Positions 34,636-44,043 of a stretch of 52,345 bases of DNA are shown here, in pieces. The translations under genes were made by a program, and so were the position numbers. The stretch spans positions 1-52,345 of the forward strand of contig JAOUFI010000011.1 of assembly GCA_029858305.1 (NCBI GenBank). The letters run 5' to 3'. Position 1 is the stretch's first letter, and every line of letters begins with the position of its first letter. The notes under the pieces were generated by a model, which searched no databases, had not been told where the DNA came from, and worked only from the letters and a program-made list of their open reading frames with translations. The stretch is from Candidatus Thorarchaeota archaeon (GTDB lineage: Archaea > Asgardarchaeota > Thorarchaeia > Thorarchaeales > Thorarchaeaceae).

Positions 34636-36684
34636 GTGTCTATTGTGGAAACGAGCACCATAGAAGAACAAATCGAGTTACAAGATTTGGACCTTGAGGA
34701 AGCTGGTTTTCCATTATCTGACATCCCTATACAGATTCTTTTTGCCTTATGGGGTGGTATCCTTTGGATTCTCAATAAGCTCTATTCACTTTTTAGATGG
34801 TTCTTCGATAAACTTCAGCGAATCTATAGCTTTTTCAGAAGTCCCGGTCAGAATACGAGAATTCTTACTGTTCGTTTCCGAGCTGCTGCTGAACAACTAT
34901 TGCATGAAATGGACCGACTGAGCTGGATTCAACTAATAGCAATAATAGTAGTCTTCGGCTTGTTCCTTATTGCCCCACTAGCAAGTGTAGTTACGGGATC
35001 TTTTATTACAGAATCTGGTGTTTCGTTGGACTTAATCATTCAACTATTCAGTAATCCTGCATACGTACCGCAGTGGCAACCGAGTAATTTCAATTGGATT
35101 CGTCCTACTGGAGCAGGCAATGTTGAGATTTGGGGAATAGATCTTGGAGTGATTCTGAACTCTGTCTATGTTGCGGTCGCAGTGACTATAATATCAGTTA
35201 TCCTTGGAACAACTTTTGCATTTATAATCGCAAGGTACGAGTTCCCCGGAAAAGGGATTCTACGAACACTTCTTCTATTTCCAATGCTATCAACTCCATT
35301 CATTGGAGCAATAGGTATCAAATGGTTCCTTAATGCTAATGGATTTCTCAATAACTGGGCAGATGCAATCTTTGGAGTCTTTGGATTAGAATGGACAAGA
35401 TTCGAATTTCACGGATTAATGGCAATCATCATTGTTCAAGGATTTTCGCTGTTTTCGCTTGTCTATCTGAATGCATATTCATCCTTCATGAGTATAGATC
35501 CCTCTTTAGAGGAACAGGCTGAGAATCTAGGCGCAACTGGTTTTCGGCTATTTCGATCAGTCACCTTACCTCTTGCAATGCCCGGAATTCAAGCTGGTGC
35601 AATTCTCACTTTTATTCTGAGCATAGAAGATTTGGGCACTCCTATTGTCTATGCTGAAGACCTACAAGCTCAGAAGGTTCTAGCATTCCAAGTCTATGAT
35701 AGTATTGTGGGCGAATCCGGAAGTATCGATCCGCTTGGCCCCGCGATAGGAATGATACTCCTCGTCTTTGCACTTAGTGGTTTCTTTGCAATTCGAAAGT
35801 ATGCGTCACTTAGAAGCTATGCTTCAGGTAGCAAGGGTGGACAGTGGAATCCACGTACAAGAACTCTACGCAGAAAGACCACGATCTTGATGTACTTGAT
35901 TATCATTCCTGTACTGCTCTTTGCGTTGATTCCGCAAATTAGTGTTGTTTTGTTATCCGTGGTTCAATATCGTTCAAGTGCTCTCTTTCCACCATTAACA
36001 TTGGAGAACTATGGTATCTTGTGGAATCAGGATATTCAGAATGCCATTCTTAACACCTTAAAATATGCAGGAGTTGCCACATTCGGAATTGTTCTTCTAG
36101 GTGTTTCTGCCGCTTATATCATATCTAGACGTAACATTCCTGGACGAACTGCTATCGATATGCTCGTCACATCGCCAATTGCCCTTCCAGGAATTGTCAT
36201 CGCTACAGGATATTTCACACTCTTTTATAACACACCATTCTTCCCGATGGGTGCGCCTGCATTTATCATTACAATGTCCTACATGGTTCGGAAGTTCCCA
36301 TTTACCGTGAGGGCTGCCTATGCGGGATTGCAGCAAACGCCAATCGCCTTAGAAGAGGCATCACTCAATGTGGGTGCTAGTCGGAATAAAACATTCAGTA
36401 GCATTGTTGTTCCGTTAATTGGTGTAAGTGTGCTTGCTGGGGCACTTTTATCCTTCGTCTACTGTGTGAGTGAAGTCAGCACTAGTCTACTACTTGGCGG
36501 TGCAAATTACAATGAAGCTCCTCTTACGTACTGGATTCGTGATGTAAATCAGGGTCTCCCTCCCATATTCGGGGCAGGTCCGGCAGCTGCACTTGGTGTT
36601 ATAATGATGGCTTTACAGATGATTGTGATAACCCTGACGAACGCGGTTCTAAAGACAAGAGCATCTGCTATGACAGGTATCTAG
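34636..36684 (+). CDS. ABC transporter permease, fused double-unit (FbpB/ThiP-like)
   Basis: A 682-residue membrane protein with two permease units in one chain, as in FbpB and ThiP. Each carries an EAA loop for contact with the ATPase: EEQAENLGATGF with LPLAMPG (about 292-317) and EEASLNVGASRNKTF with VPL (about 573-593). About twelve transmembrane helices can be read, with a long cytoplasmic N-terminus (1-95) containing an acidic stretch and a hydrophobic/aromatic hairpin, which is unusual for the family. GTG start 22 bases after the binding protein stop. The next gene starts immediately after its stop codon. Confidence 0.9.
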   Translation: MSIVETSTIEEQIELQDLDLEEAGFPLSDIPIQILFALWGGILWILNKLYSLFRWFFDKLQRIYSFFRSPGQNTRILTVRFRAAAEQLLHEMDRLSWIQLIAIIVVFGLFLIAPLASVVTGSFITESGVSLDLIIQLFSNPAYVPQWQPSNFNWIRPTGAGNVEIWGIDLGVILNSVYVAVAVTIISVILGTTFAFIIARYEFPGKGILRTLLLFPMLSTPFIGAIGIKWFLNANGFLNNWADAIFGVFGLEWTRFEFHGLMAIIIVQGFSLFSLVYLNAYSSFMSIDPSLEEQAENLGATGFRLFRSVTLPLAMPGIQAGAILTFILSIEDLGTPIVYAEDLQAQKVLAFQVYDSIVGESGSIDPLGPAIGMILLVFALSGFFAIRKYASLRSYASGSKGGQWNPRTRTLRRKTTILMYLIIIPVLLFALIPQISVVLLSVVQYRSSALFPPLTLENYGILWNQDIQNAILNTLKYAGVATFGIVLLGVSAAYIISRRNIPGRTAIDMLVTSPIALPGIVIATGYFTLFYNTPFFPMGAPAFIITMSYMVRKFPFTVRAAYAGLQQTPIALEEASLNVGASRNKTFSSIVVPLIGVSVLAGALLSFVYCVSEVSTSLLLGGANYNEAPLTYWIRDVNQGLPPIFGAGPAAALGVIMMALQMIVITLTNAVLKTRASAMTGI

Positions 36685-37836
36685 GTGAATAAAGAAATGG
36701 TAACGATCACGCTCAAAAACTTGCGAAAGACTTTCGGAGATGTTATAGCTACTGATGATGTCAATATGGTTCTGGAAGATGGCAAGCTATCAACACTTCT
36801 CGGACCATCAGGGTGCGGCAAGACCACACTTTTGCGCTTGATTGCTGGTTTTTATGTACCTGATCGAGGAGAGATTTTCTTTGATGATCGTAACGTCACC
36901 GATCTTCCTCCTAACAAGCGAAAGACTGGTATGTGTTTCCAATCCTATGCATTATGGCCGCACATGACTGTGTTTGATAACATTGCATATGGTCTCAAAA
37001 TTAAACGCGTTCAAGGTCAGCGATACACTAAGAACGCAATCCACAAACGTGTACATGATTCACTTGAACTTGTACAAATGAGTGGACTTGGGGAGCGTAC
37101 TCCACACCAATTGTCTGGTGGACAGCAACAACGTGTGGCTCTTGCAAGAGCTCTGGTCATTGAACCTGATGTTCTCCTTCTTGACGAACCATTGTCTAAC
37201 CTAGATGCAAAATTAAGACATGAGATGCGTGAGGAGATACTCCGAATCCAAAGCGAACTTGGAATCACTACAGTATATGTCACTCATGACCAGATTGAAG
37301 CTTTGAGTATCTCGGATATGGTCGCAGTTATGGACGAGGGGTATGTCCAACAATATGCGCCGCCTCGAGAGATTTATGACAGCCCACAAACACTGTTTGT
37401 GGCTGATTTCATTGGCAAGTGTACGTTTCTTGACGGAGAGATTTCTGCTATAGGCGATAAGCTCAGTGTACGTCTCCCTGATGGTCAGATAGTCAAAGGA
37501 ATCTCACCACTGTCAGGTTATCCATTCGAAATCAATGAGCCAGTGCGTTGTGCTGTTAGACCTGAGGATCTTCATAATAATGCAACAAGCTCGGAGGATA
37601 ATTTAATTTCGGGCATTGTAAAACAAGTCATTTTTGTCGGTAGCAATATCGAAGTTCACTTTAATGTGGGTGAAGTATCTGCAACATCATTATTACCTCC
37701 TGAGGCTAAATTGGAGCCCAACTCCCTCGTGAAGCTCTATGCTCCTCCATCACAAATGATGGTGCTTCCTATGGGTGGCGTTGATGCACTAAGAAAAATA
37801 CCTGGTCATCCACTTTACGCCAGTACGGAAACCTAG
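36685..37836 (+). CDS. ABC transporter ATPase (iron/spermidine/thiamine class, with TOBE domain)
   Basis: Energises the importer. Walker A is GPSGCGKT (40-47), the Q-loop FQSYALWP, the signature LSGGQ (143-147), Walker B LLLDEP (164-169) and the H-loop VTHD. The C-terminal TOBE domain (about 245-365, with CAVRPEDL) is typical of the FbpC/PotA/MalK group. GTG start directly abuts the permease stop. The gene ends in CTAG, where its TAG stop overlaps the TAG of the convergent tgtA by two bases within the palindrome. With the two upstream genes it forms a complete three-component importer. Confidence 0.93.
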   Translation: MNKEMVTITLKNLRKTFGDVIATDDVNMVLEDGKLSTLLGPSGCGKTTLLRLIAGFYVPDRGEIFFDDRNVTDLPPNKRKTGMCFQSYALWPHMTVFDNIAYGLKIKRVQGQRYTKNAIHKRVHDSLELVQMSGLGERTPHQLSGGQQQRVALARALVIEPDVLLLDEPLSNLDAKLRHEMREEILRIQSELGITTVYVTHDQIEALSISDMVAVMDEGYVQQYAPPREIYDSPQTLFVADFIGKCTFLDGEISAIGDKLSVRLPDGQIVKGISPLSGYPFEINEPVRCAVRPEDLHNNATSSEDNLISGIVKQVIFVGSNIEVHFNVGEVSATSLLPPEAKLEPNSLVKLYAPPSQMMVLPMGGVDALRKIPGHPLYASTET

Positions 37837-39887
37837 GTGTCTCTTGAGTGCCGAATATTTACAGCAACACCTCGCTTGAAGATAAGCATCTCCTCTCCTG
37901 AGAGTAGTGCTCTTCCTACACCAAGAAGATTCATTTCACTGTCCACAACAAGGCACTCTTCTCCAGCTATGAGTCTAGAATCTGCCGTGACAACGAACTT
38001 GGCTAACGCAGATCTCCCCTTTGCTACAAACTCGCGAACTTCATCTTCAATCCTAACGATGTACCTGCTATCAATACCTAAATTGAGAAGTTCTATGCCG
38101 CCTTGAAATGTTGGAGTAAGTAAACCATTGGTTGGAACCATAGTGAAAAGAATGTGGCCATCCTGACTCACATAGCGAATCTTACCAGTGGACTTTGAAA
38201 TTTTGGCTGTTAGGTTTCCTTTATCTGCTAAAACAGCCGCCTCTTCTCCCCATTGGTACCTGAGTATTACTCTTAGCTTTCTCTGTATCCAGTCATTTTC
38301 TTTAATTTCTGCACTCTCAACATTTTCGAGTGCCTCAGACGCAGTGGAGGCGACCATCACGTCAGTCATTTCTGATAGCCGAGCAAGAATCGAATTAGTT
38401 GGACTCTCCCTACTAAACCAGATTATCTTCTTGAACTTCATACTTTTCAGAAATTCAAGGAGTCTATTCTCAACAATTTGCAAGGTATTTGAATCGACCT
38501 TTTTTGGAAAGATGCATTGCTGGGCAGGATGAACATGTTCAAGCTCCCATGGAACAACCCCCATCGGTGTTAGAAATAAGACAATGAGATTCTGAGGAGG
38601 TTTCTTTCTTACAAAATCGATGATTGTACTTGCAGACTCAGAAAACGGCCTTCCTCCACTATCCGGAAAGATGAGTATATTATCTGTTTCCCAATATGGA
38701 TATCTATCCATTATTCTGTTGTGAAATCTCACTATTTCAGGACGATTTACTGTTTCTGGTCCAGTGTAGAAGATTGAGGATGTCTTTGCCATTGGGTCCT
38801 GTTGATATAATAGGTTCATCTCTTCTAGCATCGTTTCAAAAGCTTCAAGGAGAGCTGGGTGACTTCTTGCTCTAAGAGATGTTAGTTCGAATAGTTTGTT
38901 ATCTGATATTGCTTGTCTAACTCTTCTAATCTCAGCTGCAGAGACATAAAGATTATGGCGCATGAGCGCGGCATCTCTTTCATCCTTTGAAAGTGCCTTC
39001 AAGTCATCTGCTGTTGTTGTACTACATACAGGACATTCACAAGGCAATTCAGAAAGTCCTTCCAAGTGCACAGTCCCTGATGTTAGTAGCATCCTTCCTG
39101 ACTCTGCAAATTTCGCATAAGAAGCGGAGTCAAATAGATCGCAACCTAGAAGAGCGGCTTGAGCGAAAAGCATGGGATGGCCACATCCGAAAAGGTGGAC
39201 AGGTCTATCTGGTGGGAGATATTTCTTGCATGCTTGAATAATTCTTACGATGTCTGTATATCTGTACATCTCCATAAAGGGTACCACACCACCTATTGGA
39301 TACACATCAAAATTCAGCTTTCCCATCTGCTGTGCTGATTTCTCTCTAAGATTTGTATACATTCCTCCCTGTATGGTGCCTGCTAGCATCATTTCACCCT
39401 TGATTCCTACAGACATCTTTGCTCGCTCAAGGGACAGGTCGACGTCTCTCTCCACTTGTTCATATCCAACATCAGGAGCAGAAAAAACATCAAGTATTGT
39501 GCCGATATCAGTTCTAATTTCTTTCTGAAATTCTACAATTGATATAGGATCTATCTCCTCCTTTGGAAGATCATGAAAATACATCTGGAATGTTCCAGAG
39601 TCTGTCATAATCGGACAATCAATATCCAAAAGTGCATGCACACCATTAGCTAGTGCTATCTCTCTAAATTTTTCATGTGAGTTAATGATGTATGAGTTTG
39701 TTATCACCATCTGGAATCCAAATTCTGAAATCATCTCATTAGCTCGAATAATTGCCTTTCCAGGATGGATTACTGGCATCAATAATGGAGTTCTTACTGC
39801 GCCGTGTTTGGTTTGTAATTTGCCTAGTCTTGCTAGTCCTTCCCGTGCTCTGATTTCGAATTGCGCCATAGGATGTCTTTTGGTCAC
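37833..39887 (-). CDS. tgtA: Archaeosine tRNA-guanine transglycosylase with C-terminal PUA domain
   Basis: Replaces guanine 15 in the D-loop of archaeal tRNAs with the 7-cyano-7-deazaguanine base on the way to archaeosine. The catalytic nucleophile is in the DSGTFQ region (D96). GTIQGGMYTNLRE and the GGVVPFMEMYRY substrate segment follow, and the zinc site begins CECPVC. The long central region leads to a C-terminal PUA domain (from about 600, VVTADSRLIAGEECLVVD), so this is the full fused form, not the split TGT/ArcS arrangement. Start may be GTG 39887 or ATG 39869. It converges with the ABC ATPase and is divergent from hflX. Confidence 0.95.
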   Translation of the reverse strand: MTKRHPMAQFEIRAREGLARLGKLQTKHGAVRTPLLMPVIHPGKAIIRANEMISEFGFQMVITNSYIINSHEKFREIALANGVHALLDIDCPIMTDSGTFQMYFHDLPKEEIDPISIVEFQKEIRTDIGTILDVFSAPDVGYEQVERDVDLSLERAKMSVGIKGEMMLAGTIQGGMYTNLREKSAQQMGKLNFDVYPIGGVVPFMEMYRYTDIVRIIQACKKYLPPDRPVHLFGCGHPMLFAQAALLGCDLFDSASYAKFAESGRMLLTSGTVHLEGLSELPCECPVCSTTTADDLKALSKDERDAALMRHNLYVSAAEIRRVRQAISDNKLFELTSLRARSHPALLEAFETMLEEMNLLYQQDPMAKTSSIFYTGPETVNRPEIVRFHNRIMDRYPYWETDNILIFPDSGGRPFSESASTIIDFVRKKPPQNLIVLFLTPMGVVPWELEHVHPAQQCIFPKKVDSNTLQIVENRLLEFLKSMKFKKIIWFSRESPTNSILARLSEMTDVMVASTASEALENVESAEIKENDWIQRKLRVILRYQWGEEAAVLADKGNLTAKISKSTGKIRYVSQDGHILFTMVPTNGLLTPTFQGGIELLNLGIDSRYIVRIEDEVREFVAKGRSALAKFVVTADSRLIAGEECLVVDSEMNLLGVGRALLSGEEMLIFKRGVAVNIRHSRDT

Positions 39888-39982
39888 TAGAAAGGAGAGT
39901 CAAGAATCTTTCTCTAGGTCTCGAAAAATTAGACATCGAACATATCACACTCTTTAAGACGAAAATATTCATCTCATGCATA

Positions 39983-41296
39983 ATGGTCGATGCTTCTGCA
40001 CTTCTTGTACAAAGAAGAAAGTATGATGAACCCAATCTACTCGGCGAGTTTGAATCACTTGCAATCACAGCAGGATACAAGGTTCTCGGAAACTTCGATG
40101 TAGTGAGTGCTCCATCTGCGAAATATGGAATCAGAAGTGGAAAGGCAGAGGAAATCAAGATTTGGATTGAAGTCAATGAACCTGATGTTGTCCTTTTTTC
40201 ACCTGTCCTAAAATCAAGTCAAATCTTTAGGTTGATGGAGCTGTGGGATATTGAGGTTCGAGACCGTAATCAAGTGATTCTCGAAATTTTTGACAAACAT
40301 GCGAGAACACAGCAGGCAAAGTTGCAGATAGAACAAGCACGGCTAAGTTATGAGTTACCTTTTGAGAGACACCAGATTCGCATGAGGCTTCAGAAAGAGC
40401 ATACCGGAGATCGTCCTGTAGCTGAACAGATCGGTGCGGGTGAGGATCTCCTGAACCTTCGAATTCAAGATTTAAAACGAAGAATCGCAGGGATATCAGA
40501 TAAGCTCGAAAAAATATCTGAATCGCAGGCATTAATGAAGAAAAAGCGCACAAATGAGGGATTTATAGAGATTGCGTTAACTGGCTACACAAATGCTGGA
40601 AAGAGCACACTTCACGACGCTCTTACAGGATCCAATGTTGAAATAGCAGATGAACTCTTCACAACATTATCAACAAAAGCAACTGAGCTTAACATGCCTG
40701 GACGACATATTGTCCTCACTGACTCTGTTGGATTCATCAGCGATCTTCCTCCTGCATTATTAAAGGCCTTTAATACCACTCTCATGGAAGTAGGCGATGC
40801 TGACATCATCATTCTGGTTGTGGATGCCTCGGATTCATTAAAAGAGATGAATAGGAAGATCCATGCATGTCTCGATACATTCAACGAGATTGGCGCAAAT
40901 GGTATACCAATCATCGCTGCAATGAATAAGATTGACCTTATTGATGAGTCGTTGTTAGAGCAAAAAAGAGAACTTCTTGAGGGCATTTCATCATATATCA
41001 TTCCCATTTCTGCTAAGAACAAAACGAATCTTGATGTTCTTCTAAGAACAATAGAACAAGCACTACCTCATCTTTGGAGATACGCTATTGCATTGCCTTA
41101 TGGCGATGAAGGGATGTCGCTCTTGTCTTGGTTACATGAAGCTGCTGTGGTCGAATCTGAATCATATTCGGAGGACTCTATTCACGTAGTTGCTCTTCTT
41201 GGTCTTGAAGCTGAGCAGAAAATATCCAGATTATTGCCGGTCGCCAGCCTTCATAGAATAGTTGCGAATTCAGAGAGTCACTCATTTCTTTCATGA
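39983..41296 (+). CDS. hflX: HflX-type ribosome-associated GTPase
   Basis: A translation-associated GTPase that in bacteria splits stalled ribosomes. An N-terminal HflX domain (about 5-110, KYGIRSGKAEEI) is followed by a coiled-coil linker (110-185) and the G domain: G1 GYTNAGKST (201-209), a TLSTKA switch I, DSVGFISDLP in place of DTVGF, and NKIDL. The DSVGF change is a mild substitution. The C-terminal domain of about 70 residues is short. ATG start; a short spacer separates it from the divergent tgtA gene. Confidence 0.93.
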   Translation: MVDASALLVQRRKYDEPNLLGEFESLAITAGYKVLGNFDVVSAPSAKYGIRSGKAEEIKIWIEVNEPDVVLFSPVLKSSQIFRLMELWDIEVRDRNQVILEIFDKHARTQQAKLQIEQARLSYELPFERHQIRMRLQKEHTGDRPVAEQIGAGEDLLNLRIQDLKRRIAGISDKLEKISESQALMKKKRTNEGFIEIALTGYTNAGKSTLHDALTGSNVEIADELFTTLSTKATELNMPGRHIVLTDSVGFISDLPPALLKAFNTTLMEVGDADIIILVVDASDSLKEMNRKIHACLDTFNEIGANGIPIIAAMNKIDLIDESLLEQKRELLEGISSYIIPISAKNKTNLDVLLRTIEQALPHLWRYAIALPYGDEGMSLLSWLHEAAVVESESYSEDSIHVVALLGLEAEQKISRLLPVASLHRIVANSESHSFLS

Positions 41297-41499
41297 GATA
41301 AATGATTCATTTTCATCCAGCGAACACACAACCAATCTCAGATAATCACTTCTGGAAGTCCTAGATTCATTCAATTAAAGAAACATGTAACAAACAATGA
41401 TTGATTCTGACTGATTTCGACAAAAGCAATTAAGGGACAAGTGTTTTGCTCTGATTATTCAAAATATGGGAGAATTCTATCCTGTCGATAACGAAACTC
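41297..41499. other. Spacer before the methyl-transfer cluster
   Basis: Two hundred AT-rich bases between hflX and the MTHFR-like gene. There is no coding frame. AATTAA near 41430 and CAAAATATGG near 41460 are weak TATA candidates. It probably holds the main promoter of the methyl-transfer cluster, since the next five genes are tightly packed. Confidence 0.4.
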
Positions 41500-42414
41500 A
41501 TGCAGATATTAGAATCCGGAAGTTTTGTAGTTACATGTGAGATTGGCTGTCCTCGAGGAGCAGATAAGGCGATTGTTCTGAAACGAACCCATCTAGTTTC
41601 AGACTATTGCGATGCAATCAACATAGCTGACAACGCTCTCGGCATCCCTTCCATGAGCAGCACAGCATGTGCTCGATTTGTTTTAGATGCTGGAGCCGAA
41701 CCTATAATGCATCTAACGACGCGTGATAGGAATAGTATCTCTATTGAGAGTGAGTTATACGGTGCATATGCACTTGGTGTTCGTAATGTGCTTTTCATTA
41801 CTGGCGATGATGTGCTTCTTGGCTCACACCCCTATGCAAAAACTGTATATGATCTAGATTCAACTCAGGCACTTAAATTGGCAAGTCACCTTATGAGCGG
41901 TACTAACTTGCTTAATGAACCATTAGAAGGTATTCCCAAGTTTTTCCTTGGATCAACTTTCAATCCAAATGCTACTCCACTAGAGATTCAGGTGCAGCGC
42001 GCAGAAAAGAAGCGAGATGCTGGAGCAAGATTCTTCCAGACGCAAGCAATCTTTGAAACTACTGGATTAGAAGCCTTCATGGATCTAGCAAAAGATCTTG
42101 AATTAAGAGTACTTGCTGGGGTCATACCTTTGAAGGGTCCAAAAAGAGCATCCTTCATGAAGAACAATGTTCCCGGAATCAATGTTCCTGAGGAGCTTAT
42201 CCTGCGGCTTGAAGATGCTGGCAAGGGTCTTAAGGATGACGAGATGTTGGAAGCCATGCGCGCAGAGGGTCTTCTCATAGCGGTAGAAACAATCAAGGCT
42301 ATTCGACGAATAAAAGGTATACAAGGTGTGCATCTAATGGGCGTAGGTTGGGAAGAGAGCATCCCTGCAATAGTAAAGAGCGCAGGTCTTTATCCTAGAC
42401 CAAAAGTGAGGTGA
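41500..42414 (+). CDS. Methylenetetrahydrofolate reductase-family protein (MetF-like)
   Basis: A 304-residue TIM-barrel flavoprotein candidate that reduces methylene- to methyl-tetrahydropterin, or oxidises in reverse. Family-like features are the VVTCEIGCPRG opening (catalytic glutamate strand), NIADNALG, AEPIMHLTTRDRN, VLFITGD and FFQTQAIFE, where the folate-contacting segment lies. It is the MetF type rather than the F420-dependent Mer type. The gene is followed after 7 bases by mtrH, which makes a methyl-tetrahydropterin the likely product passed on. The usual zinc-binding partner MetV is not adjacent. It begins the methyl-transfer cluster. Confidence 0.85.
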   Translation: MQILESGSFVVTCEIGCPRGADKAIVLKRTHLVSDYCDAINIADNALGIPSMSSTACARFVLDAGAEPIMHLTTRDRNSISIESELYGAYALGVRNVLFITGDDVLLGSHPYAKTVYDLDSTQALKLASHLMSGTNLLNEPLEGIPKFFLGSTFNPNATPLEIQVQRAEKKRDAGARFFQTQAIFETTGLEAFMDLAKDLELRVLAGVIPLKGPKRASFMKNNVPGINVPEELILRLEDAGKGLKDDEMLEAMRAEGLLIAVETIKAIRRIKGIQGVHLMGVGWEESIPAIVKSAGLYPRPKVR

Positions 42415-42421
42415 AGATGGA

Positions 42422-43339
42422 TTGTTTGTCTTTAAAAAAGAACAACAAATATTCGATTTCGGTGGAATTTCAGTTGGTGGACATCCTGGCGAAAATCCTA
42501 CAGTCTTGATTGGGGGACTCTTCTTTAAGGGGCAACCCATTGTCGAGGATACTAAAAAAGGGACATTCGATAAGAGTCTGGCATTAGAATGGATTGATAC
42601 TGCAACTTCAATGGTTGAAAAAACAGGTCATCCATTAATGATTCAAGCTTATGGAAGAACACCTGAAGCAATAGTGAATCATCTAACTTGGCTTTCTGAA
42701 CATTTCAAGGGACCAATTTTATTTGAATCAATAAATGCCGCTGCAAGACAGAGAGCCATAGAATTCTGCGACGAGATTGGTATTCATGAACGTGTGATTT
42801 ACAATTCCATCAATCTGTCGATGAAAGAGGAAGAAAAAGAGGCTTTGAAGAATAGCTCACTCGACATGGCAGTCGTTTTGGGTTGGTCTCCTCGTGCAAC
42901 ATCACTCCCAGACCGATTGAAGACCATCATTGAAATGGTTGATGTGGCTCGAGAAATTGGAGTGAAAAAGATCCTAATCGACCCAGCTACATTGCCTGTT
43001 GGAGCTGGTTATGGTCTAGAATATAGGACAACAATTGCAGTAAAGTCTGAGCTTGGTCTTCCTACATGCCTCGGTCCTCATAATGCTCCTTCTGCATGGC
43101 GTTTTATCAAACAACCTGATTTTAATGATGAATCGATACAGACTTCTTCGGTGGTTGCATCCACTGTGGCAGCTCAACTCTTTGCAACAGATGCGATCAT
43201 GTATGGCTCAATGATTAGGACAAAAGAGGTTTTTATTGCAGTTTCGCTGATATCAAATGCCATAGCGACCGCAATAGCTGAAGCAAACAGTGTCCTTGGA
43301 ATCGACAGGCTGTTTTTCGATCCACCAACACATCAATAG
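42422..43339 (+). CDS. mtrH: MtrH-like methyltransferase, first copy
   Basis: MtrH transfers the methyl group between methyl-tetrahydromethanopterin and the cobamide carried by MtrA. This copy has 305 residues and the TIM-barrel family pattern: FDFGGISVGGHPGE, FFKGQPIVEDTKKG, LFESINAAARQRA, IYNSINLS and LGPHNAPSAW. TTG start with AGGTGA 7 bases upstream. It is clearly paralogous to the copy at 44044 but diverges in the 165-200 region (WSPRATSLPDRL versus FNPQDSTIAGRR), suggesting different pterin or corrinoid partners. Sits between the MTHFR-like gene and soluble MtrA. Confidence 0.92.
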   Translation: MFVFKKEQQIFDFGGISVGGHPGENPTVLIGGLFFKGQPIVEDTKKGTFDKSLALEWIDTATSMVEKTGHPLMIQAYGRTPEAIVNHLTWLSEHFKGPILFESINAAARQRAIEFCDEIGIHERVIYNSINLSMKEEEKEALKNSSLDMAVVLGWSPRATSLPDRLKTIIEMVDVAREIGVKKILIDPATLPVGAGYGLEYRTTIAVKSELGLPTCLGPHNAPSAWRFIKQPDFNDESIQTSSVVASTVAAQLFATDAIMYGSMIRTKEVFIAVSLISNAIATAIAEANSVLGIDRLFFDPPTHQ

Positions 43340-43351
43340 GAGGTCATACTA

Positions 43352-44038
43352 ATGAATAATCAGCATGAATGGCCACCAGTTCCTGGGGACTTTGATGTAA
43401 ATGATTCTTCTCACTCTGTGGCTATCTGCACATTAGGCAAAAGAATTGAGATCTTAGGAAAATATGCAATTGCAGGCTCATGCAAGACCGAGAATATTGG
43501 GATAGAGCGTGTAATCATAAATGTGATATCGAATCCAAATATCCGTTTTCTCATTCTCACGGGTCCTGAGGTGCCTGGGCATTTGACGGGTAGGACTCTA
43601 CGTGCGCTATTTCATAACGGAGTTGATCCTGATACACGGAAAATAATCAATGCTGAAGGTGCAATACCCTACATCGAGAATGTGCCACTTGAAGGAATCC
43701 AACGTTTCAGAGAACAGATAGAGCTTGTAGATATGATCAACATACTTGATTCAACAGTGATTCAAGAGAAAGCTGCACTTTTGGCTGAAGATAATCCTGG
43801 ACCCTACCCAAAAGAAGCAATTTGGATTGAGTTTAAGGCTGCATCTCGAAAAACACGACAGGCAAGTGTAAGTGCTAATATCATCATGCTTCCTGAATAT
43901 GGTGTGCTACTAGAACATACCAGTTCCCTTGTAACAAAACAGGAAGCTCATGCAACTATCTCTGACCATCCCTCACCAATCACTATTGAAGTGAGAAGTA
44001 GTGATACAGGCACTCTATTGGTAGTTAAGGAGGAATAG
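43352..44038 (+). CDS. mtrA: MtrA-like corrinoid protein, soluble (no C-terminal membrane anchor)
   Basis: MtrA holds the cobamide whose cobalt takes the methyl group from MtrH. The opening WPPVPGDF, VAICTLG, AGSCKTENIGIERVI and the cobalt-ligand segment GPEVPGHLTGRTL (H77, equivalent to the histidine of methanogen MtrA) are clear, as is GAIPYIENVP. Methanogen MtrA ends in a membrane helix. Here residues about 150-228 instead form a soluble beta-rich tail (IIMLPEYGVLLE, ITIEVRSS), so the protein should be cytoplasmic. ATG start with AGGAGGT upstream. It lies between two MtrH copies. Confidence 0.92.
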   Translation: MNNQHEWPPVPGDFDVNDSSHSVAICTLGKRIEILGKYAIAGSCKTENIGIERVIINVISNPNIRFLILTGPEVPGHLTGRTLRALFHNGVDPDTRKIINAEGAIPYIENVPLEGIQRFREQIELVDMINILDSTVIQEKAALLAEDNPGPYPKEAIWIEFKAASRKTRQASVSANIIMLPEYGVLLEHTSSLVTKQEAHATISDHPSPITIEVRSSDTGTLLVVKEE

Positions 44039-44043
44039 AATTT

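Noticed and set aside
40612..41022. 136-codon minus-strand frame within hflX
   Set aside because: Antisense to the conserved GTPase domain.
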